Of a stretch of DNA of 64,000 bases, positions 56,730 through 64,000 are shown one piece after another. The translations under genes were made by a program, and so were the position numbers. Positions within the stretch are counted from its first letter, which is position 1; each line of letters begins with the position of its first letter. The stretch covers positions 1 to 64,000 of the forward strand of contig NZ_JADEWZ010000002.1 of the NCBI RefSeq assembly GCF_015207425.1, read 5' to 3'. Source of the DNA: Lusitaniella coriacea LEGE 07157. GTDB taxonomy: Bacteria > Cyanobacteriota > Cyanobacteriia > Cyanobacteriales > Spirulinaceae. Under the pieces are notes generated by a model that was not told where the DNA came from, searched no databases, and saw only the letters and a list, made by a program, of their open reading frames with translations.

Positions 56730-57587
56730 ATGCGTCTCAACTCGATTGTTAATCGATTTGTCTCAAAGCTGTCAATCCCTCACCCCGTCCCCCCGTCCCC
56801 CCGTCACCGGGTCAACCCTCGCACAAAATTTAAATACCTAATAACTGGCAAGTGGAGACTGATCGCGATCGCGGTTTGTCTCTTCTTGATTTTATTGGGA
56901 AAAGGACAAGCAACCCCCCTTCCTCCCCTACAAACCCATCCCCTACCGCCTCAACTCGCACAATGGGAAGATCCCAGCAACTCTGGGGATTACTTCGATC
57001 GCGTACAACCCACTTCTGTGGGCTATCTTGTTTGGTCGGAATTTCCCATTAAAGTATATATAGAGCGTCCCACCGATTCGCATCTCCAATCCGATCGTCG
57101 CTTCCAAGCCTGGGTTAACGCCGTTCAAACCGCCGTCGAAGAATGGAATGTCTACCTTCCCCTAACCCTCGTAGAACAGCCCGAACAAGCCGATATTTTG
57201 TGGGAAAGAGTGCGCCCTCCCCTGCGGGCAACCCTCAACCGCGAAACCCGTCAATTTGAAATTCCCACCGCCCGCAACGCCGAAGCCAACTACAAAGTCT
57301 ATCGCCGTCCCGGAACTCCGCCCCACCTCGCCCACCGCTTCACCATTCAACTCAGCCCCTCTCAAACCGACGAAGATACCCTTGCCACCGCACGTCACGA
57401 ACTCGGTCATGCCTTGGGAATTTGGGGTCACAGTCCCCTCAAAACCGATGCCCTCTACCCCACTCAAGTGAGGTATCCTCCCCCCATTTCCCCACGAGAT
57501 ATCAATACCCTCAAAAAGATTTATCAACAGCCCACGCGCCTCGGTTGGTCGATTGAAACAGCGAGCAAGGAATCGCCCCACCTCTAA
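56730..57587 (+). CDS. Metzincin-like zinc protease, exported
   Basis: A 285-residue protein. A signal anchor (WRLIAIAVCLFLILLGKGQA, about 38-60) is followed by a Pro-rich stretch and a catalytic domain (about 100-280) with TARHELGHALGIWGHSP, the HExxHxxGxxGH-type zinc motif (H223, E224, H227, H234). The third His is one residue later than in classical matrixins, a spacing seen in cyanobacterial relatives. The downstream Met-turn region reads DALYPTQ, lacking the expected Met. It probably acts on exported proteins. Start at ATG 56730; no strong ribosome site. Confidence 0.8.
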   Translation: MRLNSIVNRFVSKLSIPHPVPPSPRHRVNPRTKFKYLITGKWRLIAIAVCLFLILLGKGQATPLPPLQTHPLPPQLAQWEDPSNSGDYFDRVQPTSVGYLVWSEFPIKVYIERPTDSHLQSDRRFQAWVNAVQTAVEEWNVYLPLTLVEQPEQADILWERVRPPLRATLNRETRQFEIPTARNAEANYKVYRRPGTPPHLAHRFTIQLSPSQTDEDTLATARHELGHALGIWGHSPLKTDALYPTQVRYPPPISPRDINTLKKIYQQPTRLGWSIETASKESPHL

Positions 57588-57744
57588 GATGAAATAGTTT
57601 TTTTGCTACACAAGGCTGACGGGGTGACGGGTTGAAAGATTCGTAGCATTGTTTTCGCGATTTCGTATAACAATCTCATCCCCTCGTGAAAGTTTTGCGC
57701 GCGCAATGGGAAGAATGAGTATAAGATGACACACTCTACGATTC

Positions 57745-60700
57745 ATGACCCAGAAACTCGTTCGCGCCTTACTTCCCTCAACCCTCCTTATTACTCTTGG
57801 ACTCCTCGCATCCCCCGCACAAGCTCAAATCGCCGCAGACGGACTGTTGGAACTGTCGTCACTCCTTCCGGAACCACCTTCACCATCACCGGAGGCACAA
57901 CAGCCGGAACCAACCTCTTCCACAGCTTCTCAGACTTCTCCATCCCCACCGGCGGAGCCGCAATCTTCAACAACGCTCCCGACATCCAAAACATCCTCAG
58001 CCGCGTCACCGGAAGTAGCATTTCTAACATCGACGGACTCATTCAAGCCAACGGTGCGGCAAACCTCTTCCTCCTCAACCCCAACGGCATCATCTTCGGC
58101 CCCAACGCCACCCTCAACATCGGCGGCTCCTTCATCGGCAGCACCGCCAACAGCATTCCATTCGCCGACGGTACCGAATTTAGTGCCACCAACCCCACAA
58201 CTCCCCTCCTGACCGTCAGCGTCCCCCTCGGCTTGCAAACCGGGACAATACAAACCGGTTCCACCATCAGCAATCAAGGGAACCTCACCGTCGGAGGCAA
58301 CTTAGCATTCCTCACCCAAGCCGGAACCCCTGGAACCTTTGTCAGCAAATACGACCCCATTATCTACGCCAACGGCGATGTCGTCTTTGGCAACTATACC
58401 GGAGCGGCATTGAAAGTAGAAGCCACCGGCCGCATTCAAGGGGGCAATATTACTGCTCTCTTTCCCGATACAGCCGTCCCCCTAAGCGACCCAGACTATG
58501 CCATCCTCAGCACGGAAAACGCAGTCATCCTGCGAGCCGGGGTAGACTCCGTGCCAGCCCCCAATCTACCGCAGTTAGGGGTAGGCGGAACCAATTTTAC
58601 CGGCGGAGCAGTCGCGCCCGGTACTCCTCCCGGCAGTATTACAGTAGGGAGTATTAACACGTTTAACTTCACGGGTGGAAATGGTGGTTCAATCATCCTG
58701 GCAGCGACGGGTGATATTGCCGTGAGCGATATCGTCTCTTTTGCCATCTCTATTTTCGGAGGCAGTATGGGAAATGGGGGGGCAATATCCTTTTCTGCCA
58801 CCAATGGCAACATCGCAACCAATGGTGATTTGAATGCATACTCCTTGAGCATCTCCGGCGAGAGTGGGAATGGAGGGCAGATCTCCCTCTCCACGACCAA
58901 CGGCAACCTATTAAACAACAATGATTTCAACTCGTTTTCTTACTCAAGGGACGGCTCCCGGAGTGGGAATGGCGGACAACTTTCCTTCACAGCACACAAC
59001 GGCAACATTATCGGGGCGGACAGTGACTTGAATTCCTTTTCTATTGCCTCTCAAGGCATCGCTGGGAGCGGTGGAGTTGCAACCCTAGACGCGCAAAATC
59101 AGATATCTGGCTTAACCTTGCTAACGGCATCCTCTTCCACTCAGTCAGGTGCTGTCAATATCCTGGGTCAGAGCGATTTAGAGATTGCGGATACGACAAT
59201 TCTAACCAGCAAGCAGATCGCGATCGATGTTCCTCAGATCGGCTCCATTATTATTCCCGTTGACGGTGCGGGAAAATCTGGGGACGTTCGCGTTAATAGT
59301 GCCGGGAACCTCACCCTGACCGATAGTTCTATCCAAAGCGACACCAAAGGCAGCGACCCTGCCGGGAATGTTACTCTAACCAGTCCCGGATGGATTCGCC
59401 TCAACAACAGCCAAATCGCCAGCAGCACCCTCGATAGCGGACAAGCGGGAACCATCAATTTCAACGCTGGACAAGGGATTTCCTTGACCAACAACAGCCA
59501 ACTCTCCGCATTGACGGCTGGTGCGGGGAACGCCGGAGACATCGCCCTCAACGCTCCCACCATCGACGTGACCGGGAACGCAGAAATCTCTGCTGCGACT
59601 CAGGGAAGCGGACGGGGCGGCAACATTACCCTCAATGCCTCATCTGCTGTCAATCTCCTACGGCAGCAAGGTACTTCTCCCGTCCTCTCCGTCGAAGCGA
59701 GCGGTGCGGGTCGAGCGGGGAATATCGAGATTAACACCCCCAACCTCACGCTGGCAGATAAGGCTCGCATTACCGCAACGGCGACCGCAACGGCTACAAC
59801 TGCTGAAGGAGGCGGCAGCATTACCCTCAATGCCTCCGAGATGAACCTCTCCGGTATCGTCGGCGTATTTGCCGAAACTCAAGGACAAGCGCCCGCAGGG
59901 ACGTTGCGACTCAATCCCTACGCCAATGAAACGACGCTGGGTGTCAACCTTACCCCCCAATCCCAAATCTCTGCCTCTACTTCGAGGAGTGGTAATGGAG
60001 GAGATTTAATCCTGACGGCTTCCGAAGCAATTACCTTGAGGGGAGCGGGGAAGTTAGCGGTCAAAACGACCAGCAGCGGCGATGGGGGAAATGTCCGCAT
60101 CGCAACGGGACAGTTGAATCTGCTCGAGGGAGTCGAACTATCGGCATCATCTTCAGGAAGCGGTCGAGCGGGGAATTTGAATATTACTGCCCAGGAAGTC
60201 AATGTCGCTCAGGGAGCGCGCATCTCATCGAATGCCTCCAGCAGCGGAGCCGCAGGCGATATCGGACTCGATATTAGCGGTCGAGTCAGCCTAGAGGGGG
60301 AAGGAACGGGACTGTTTGCCACAACGGCTTCCGGTTCCACGGGAAATGGAGGAAATATCCGGGTTAATGCCGGACAGCTACGCCTGGAGAACGGGGGACA
60401 AGTCAGCGCTTCGACTTTGGGAGCTGGCAATGCTGGGAGCATGACGTTCCATGTCAGGGAGATTGAGGCGAGCGGGATTTCCAGTGATGGGCGATTGGCG
60501 AGCGGAGTTTCTGCGTTTAGTCAAACTGGAGCAGCAGCCGGTTCGGTGAATATTACGGGAGAGCGCGTTAGCCTTCGCGATGGAGCCGAATTCAATGTCA
60601 GCAGTTTTGGCAGCGGGGATGGGGGAGATCTGAACGTGACAGCGGACGATATTTTCCTTCGTAATGGCGCTCGCTTGCGAGCGGAAGTCAATGGGGGCGC

Positions 60701-61396
60701 TCAGGGAAACATTAACCTCACGGTCGCGAACTTCTGCTCCTGCGCCACGGTAGTTCGATTACCACCAATGCGACGGGCGCATCAACGGGGGGAAATATTA
60801 ATATCAATGCGGGGTTTGTGGTGGGCGTTCCCACAGAAAATAGCGATATTAGTGCCAACTCCGAATCGAGTTTTGGGGGGCGCGTCTCGATTACAACCAA
60901 TGGTATTTTGGGCTTGAAGTTTCGCCCTCAACTGACACCAAAGAGCGATATCACGGCATCGTCGGGCTTGGGAGCGGCGTTTAGCGGGACGGTGGATATC
61001 AATCAGTTGGTTGCCGACCCCAGTAGCGGGTTGACGGAACTGGCGGCGGGTCTAACTGACCCCTCGAATCAGGTGCAGAGTGGCTGTTCTGCAAGCCAGG
61101 GAGGAGAGTTTGTGGTGACGGGACGGGGGGGATTGCCCCCTAACCCTAACGGACGGATACAAAACGATCGCGCGTGGTCGGATATTCGAGATTTGTCGGC
61201 GTTTCGGGGAGAGAGGACAGAAGTTGAAGGACAAAGGGCGGAAAGCGTTGAGATGCAAGGCGTTGAAGCCAATAGTTGGCGAGTGAATAAGGCGGGAAAT
61301 GTGGAATTAGTCGCTGTTGTTTCCAATAGGGAAGCACAAACTCCTCACGTAAATTGCGCTGGGACAAGCCAAACAATCGCGCCTGATGCGGGTTAG
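57745..61396 (+). pseudogene. TPS-domain (FhaB-like) exoprotein, broken by two frameshifts
   Basis: Reading begins at the ATG 57745 with signal peptide [20 protein letters not shown] and IAADG. The frame then shifts near 57843: one A appears missing in GACGGACTG, and the next frame continues with [18 protein letters not shown] and the TPS domain ([43 protein letters not shown]). A long beta-helix of Gly/Asn/Ser-rich repeats runs to about 60725, where a second shift, again one missing base, moves to the frame that encodes [15 protein letters not shown] and the end TSQTIAPDAG. Two single-base losses make it a pseudogene unless they are sequencing errors. No TpsB partner is near. Confidence 0.85.
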
Positions 61397-61501
61397 AAGC
61401 TTCTAAGAATTGAACCAAGAGCCATTAAGAATTGAAGTGTTCCGATTCCCGCGCGATCGCGCTACAACAGAAAAGGACATCCCTAACATCTGCCTCTCCC
61501 C

Positions 61502-62293
61502 ATGAACTCCAAAACCCTAAGTCCCCTCCTCATTGCTTTGCTCCTTGTGGTTGGCTGTACCCCCAGCGAAACCTCCCAAGCCGAAACCCCAAGCGCTTCG
61601 CAAACGCCCACAATTGCTCCTCTTCCCGTTTCTACACCCGAACCTTCCCCTCCGGCTAATCCCCTCATGGAAGCGGAAGATATTGCCCAAGGTGCGATCG
61701 CGATTACCCAATCTGCAAGCTCTCAAAGCGATTGGCAAACCGTCGTTCAGCAGTGGGAACGCGCGATCGCTCTGCTTAAATCGGTTCCCGATTCCCATCC
61801 CCAAAAAGAAGCAGCAGAAGAAAAGCTCGTCCAGTACAAAAAAAATCTTGCCAGCGCCCAAAAACAAGCAAACAAAAAAACGCCCCAGCCTTCTGTTTCC
61901 TCAACAGCAACCAGTCGCCAAGCGAAAGCAACCGTTACCCAATCTAGCGGACAAACCGCTCAAAATCCCCCCTCCAGCAGTCCATCTTCCAACGCCTCGT
62001 TGACAATAGCATTGGTTCGGCATCTCAACAACATCGGGGCAAAAATGTACGGCACTTATTGGTGTGGTGCTTGTAAGTGGCAACGAGAGCAATTTGGAGC
62101 AGAATTCAGCAAAATGAAGGAAATTGAGTGCGATCCGCGCGGCAAAAATGCTCAACCTAATTTATGCAAGAAAGCAGGCATACGAGCTTACCCCACTTGG
62201 GAAATCGACGGTCAATTAATCAACCCCGGCGCATTGTCTTTAGAGAAATTAGCCGATATCTCTGGCTACTCAGGCGATCGCGATTTTCGTTAA
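61502..62293 (+). CDS. Lipoprotein with C-terminal thioredoxin-like domain (LTO1/VKOR-type)
   Basis: A 263-residue lipoprotein: LLIALLLVVGC with lipobox Cys19. Residues 25-55 and 120-170 are Pro/Ser/Ala-rich linkers. The C-terminal 80 residues match the thioredoxin domain found fused to VKOR in cyanobacteria and plants: active site C188-GAC-191 (YGTYWCGACKWQREQFG), a second cysteine pair C210 and C222, and cis-Pro in RAYPTWEI. Here it stands alone on a lipid anchor. It is followed after 135 bp by ccdA, which passes electrons across the membrane, so it is probably a thiol-redox partner in the thylakoid lumen or periplasm. Confidence 0.85.
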   Translation: MNSKTLSPLLIALLLVVGCTPSETSQAETPSASQTPTIAPLPVSTPEPSPPANPLMEAEDIAQGAIAITQSASSQSDWQTVVQQWERAIALLKSVPDSHPQKEAAEEKLVQYKKNLASAQKQANKKTPQPSVSSTATSRQAKATVTQSSGQTAQNPPSSSPSSNASLTIALVRHLNNIGAKMYGTYWCGACKWQREQFGAEFSKMKEIECDPRGKNAQPNLCKKAGIRAYPTWEIDGQLINPGALSLEKLADISGYSGDRDFR

Positions 62294-62427
62294 TATGCTG
62301 CCAAGAAATACTATCTTAAAACCCAATCGTGGAGAGATTTTGGAGTCATATTTCATTTCTTCTTGACAAACATCTTCGCCGCGCCTGTCCTACGCTATCA
62401 CCAAACTGATAAGTGCGAATAACCGCA

Positions 62428-63270
62428 ATGGAACGCCCTGGAAAACTTGCTCCCAAACAAATAAAAGCCCTCCAACTTTTTTGCGTCTTTGCGGTTGTCA
62501 TTCTTGGTGCTTTTGCCCTGCATCAACTCAATTGGCAAGCTCTTTTTGCGCCCCTGGATCGATTTATCTACAGCCTCGACCAGCATTACCATACTTGGAT
62601 GGGAACCCAAACCCTGAAATCCCCGTGGGTTCTGATTCCTTTGGCATTTGTAGGAGGATTGATTGCCAGTATTTCTCCCTGTGTTCTCGGACTTTTACCC
62701 GTCAATCTCAGCTATATTGGCACGCGAGAGGTCGCTTCTCGAAAAGATGCGTTGGTTAAAGCCAGTTTATTTGTTCTCGGCGTTGTCACTGCCTATAGCC
62801 TCTTGGGATTGTCCTCTTCTTTGGCTGGGGCAGTAATGGTTAACTATCGCGGTTATATTCAAATTGCGGTCGGAATTCTCGTGATACTTATGGGATTGAT
62901 GTTGCTGGGAGTCCTGCAAGTCCCTTTACCCCAAACCTCTATTCGGATTCCCATTGCCGGATCTTACGGTGTTGGCGTGACGTTTGCTTTTGTTAGTTCT
63001 CCCTGTACCAGTCCGGTGTTATTTTCTGTGTTGGCACTCGCCGCAGAAAAGGGTTCACCGATTTACAGCCCTTTAACAATGGTGAGTTATGCACTGGGCT
63101 ACACGATGGTCATTTTCCTAGCGAGTTTGTTCGCGGGTGTCCTCAAGCAAACTCGCGGATTGTTGCCTTACACGGGCGCGATCGCGCGATGGAGTAGCAT
63201 TGGACTGATCCTCATTGGCAGCTACTATTTCGCAGACGGGATGCGCTGGGTTTGGGCAATGCTTGCTTAG
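62428..63270 (+). CDS. ccdA: Cytochrome c biogenesis/thiol-transfer protein CcdA
   Basis: A 280-residue membrane protein with six helices that moves reducing power from the cytoplasm to the outer face, to cytochrome c apoproteins and other thiols. The two conserved cysteines are in SISPCVLGLLPVNLSY and SSPCTSPVLFS. The ATG at 62428 is chosen; a GTG at 62413 would add five residues. Its stop overlaps the stop of the convergent DUF4870 gene by four bases. The thioredoxin-like lipoprotein gene precedes it, forming a pair. Confidence 0.93.
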   Translation: MERPGKLAPKQIKALQLFCVFAVVILGAFALHQLNWQALFAPLDRFIYSLDQHYHTWMGTQTLKSPWVLIPLAFVGGLIASISPCVLGLLPVNLSYIGTREVASRKDALVKASLFVLGVVTAYSLLGLSSSLAGAVMVNYRGYIQIAVGILVILMGLMLLGVLQVPLPQTSIRIPIAGSYGVGVTFAFVSSPCTSPVLFSVLALAAEKGSPIYSPLTMVSYALGYTMVIFLASLFAGVLKQTRGLLPYTGAIARWSSIGLILIGSYYFADGMRWVWAMLA

Positions 63271-63623
63271 AGAAAGCGGAAAATGAAGGGATAGCGGTAA
63301 GGTTCGTCTGGCGTATTCAAAGATTTGAGAATCGCGAGGATTGGCGTAACCCAGTGGAAAAGGAAGAAGAACGGCGTAAGAAGCCAAGCGAGAGGAATGC
63401 CAATGAAGGAAAACACCAGGATGGCGATAATGGCTTCGTAGATCCAAATATTAAAATGGAAATTCAGCACTTCTTTTGCATTCTCTTTAACAATCGGATC
63501 TTCGGAAATCAACAGAATTCCCAGAGGAACGCCGATAAAGAAAAATAACGAAGCAAAGAAAACAGAACTGTGGGATAAAACGGAGAGAAGCTTTCGTTTT
63601 TCGGGATCGTAAGCACTTTGCAT
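63267..63623 (-). CDS. DUF4870 domain membrane protein
   Basis: From the ATG at 63623 a 118-residue protein (MQSAYDPEKRKLLSVLSHSS). It has three hydrophobic helices (SSVFFASLFFFIGVPLGILL, IWIYEAIIAILVFSFIGIPL, and FFFLFHWVTPILAILKSL) with the DUF4870 features DPIVKENAKEVLNFHFN between them. The function of the family is unknown. An upstream ATG at 63647 would add eight residues. The 3' end overlaps ccdA by four bases on the opposite strand. Confidence 0.87.
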   Translation of the reverse strand: MQSAYDPEKRKLLSVLSHSSVFFASLFFFIGVPLGILLISEDPIVKENAKEVLNFHFNIWIYEAIIAILVFSFIGIPLAWLLTPFFFLFHWVTPILAILKSLNTPDEPYRYPFIFRFL

Positions 63624-63798
63624 AGGGTTAAATAACCTGATTTTCACTAATACTTCGACGGTATCATAAATTTTTCTGGGTATGGGTAGGGGAATTTGTA
63701 TTACCCAACATTGCGATTAAATCGCTATGATAAAAGATCGTATGTTTTATGAGTTACGTCTAATGCGTATTACCCAGAAGCCCTCTCCCCCAGCCCCT

Positions 63799-63891
63799 TA
63801 AGGTCGGCTTGCGTCCTCTGAGGAGGTGGCGACATCTGAGGTCTCCTCAGATGCTTGTGACCGCCGTAGAAACCTCAGAGGCGTTCCGACC
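63799..63891. mobile_element. Small hairpin element nested in a larger dispersed repeat
   Basis: An approximately 93-bp element splits a common cyanobacterial repeat (CCCTCTCCCCCAGCCCC at its left, CTCTCCCAAACCTGGGAGAG at its right). Its ends are inverted: GGTCGG (63802-63807) with CCGACC (63886-63891), extended by CCTCTGAGG and CCTCAGAGG. Its centre holds a perfect 9-bp hairpin, CATCTGAGG/CCTCAGATG (63833-63853). No ORF. It fits a non-autonomous, palindromic insertion that jumped into a pre-existing repeat. Confidence 0.55.
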
Positions 63892-64000
63892 TCTCCCAAA
63901 CCTGGGAGAGGGGAGATAATACAGTGAAATGTGGGTCAAAAGCTTTTAATCCGCATTAAGCGTGAGTTCAGATATTCCTTATTTAAATACGTAACCGCTT

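Noticed and set aside
1-64000. tRNA or rRNA genes
   Set aside because: No cloverleaf with a TTCGAA-type T arm and CCA-side acceptor, nor any conserved rRNA string, was seen while reading; a covariance search would be decisive.

Overview
The window is a piece of a cyanobacterial chromosome. It carries psaM (photosystem I), ndhG and ndhE (NDH-1), ccmP (carboxysome shell), the clpR-clpP3 pair, an RNase E ending in the cyanobacterial PNPase-binding nonapeptide, and dense HIP1 octamers (GCGATCGC). No rRNA, tRNA, CRISPR array, transposase or prophage was recognised. Genus cannot be fixed from this; the accessory content (NO synthase, CHAT proteins, two-partner-secretion exoproteins, many small hairpin repeats) suits a large-genome, probably filamentous or colonial cyanobacterium.

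Layout. 1-5 kb: DUF4278 protein, short RecQ, a recent tandem duplication of a Uma2-family gene, IscS-type cysteine desulfurase. 5-11 kb: rne with a long leader, an intrinsic terminator, rnhB, then clpP3, clpR and purM on the minus strand. 11-15 kb: a minus-strand envelope locus with two M23/LytM peptidases and a paralogous coiled-coil membrane anchor; the last peptidase ends in a domain that looks like the pVHL beta domain. 15-17 kb: a ParM-like actin ATPase and a ParR-like partner. 17-21.4 kb: a 1456-residue nitric oxide synthase with two globin-like domains, the first lacking the proximal histidine, then oxygenase and reductase. 21-27 kb: GIY-YIG protein, small unknowns, cobQ, a ferredoxin, ccmP, SGNH hydrolase. 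27-33 kb: a TPS-domain exoprotein fused to a CHAT protease, and an ABC-2 permease. 33-43 kb: secreted unknown, Ppx/GppA, SDR, ureidoglycolate lyase-like protein, Uma2, TPR-CHAT protein, ndhGE, TldE/PmbA-like protein. 43-50 kb: unknown protein, candidate small RNA, pentapeptide-repeat protein, DICT-GAF histidine kinase, glycosyltransferase with a PapA-like acyltransferase, ndk, psaM. 50-64 kb: coiled-coil membrane protein, TPR protein, GST, a 50-residue membrane protein, gyrA, secG, metzincin-like protease, a twice-frameshifted TPS exoprotein, a thioredoxin-like lipoprotein with ccdA, DUF4870, and a nested hairpin element.

The strongest leads are the M23/pVHL-like fusion and its anchor neighbours, the NO synthase with a heme-less pseudoglobin next to a normal globin, the ParM/ParR-like pair, the exported CHAT protein, and the glycosyltransferase/acyltransferase pair. 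Several non-coding signals also stand out: the rne leader and internal terminator, paired 18-bp repeats upstream of a secreted protein, a candidate minus-strand small RNA, and a structured spacer after psaM. All calls come from reading sequence and motifs; no database search was run.
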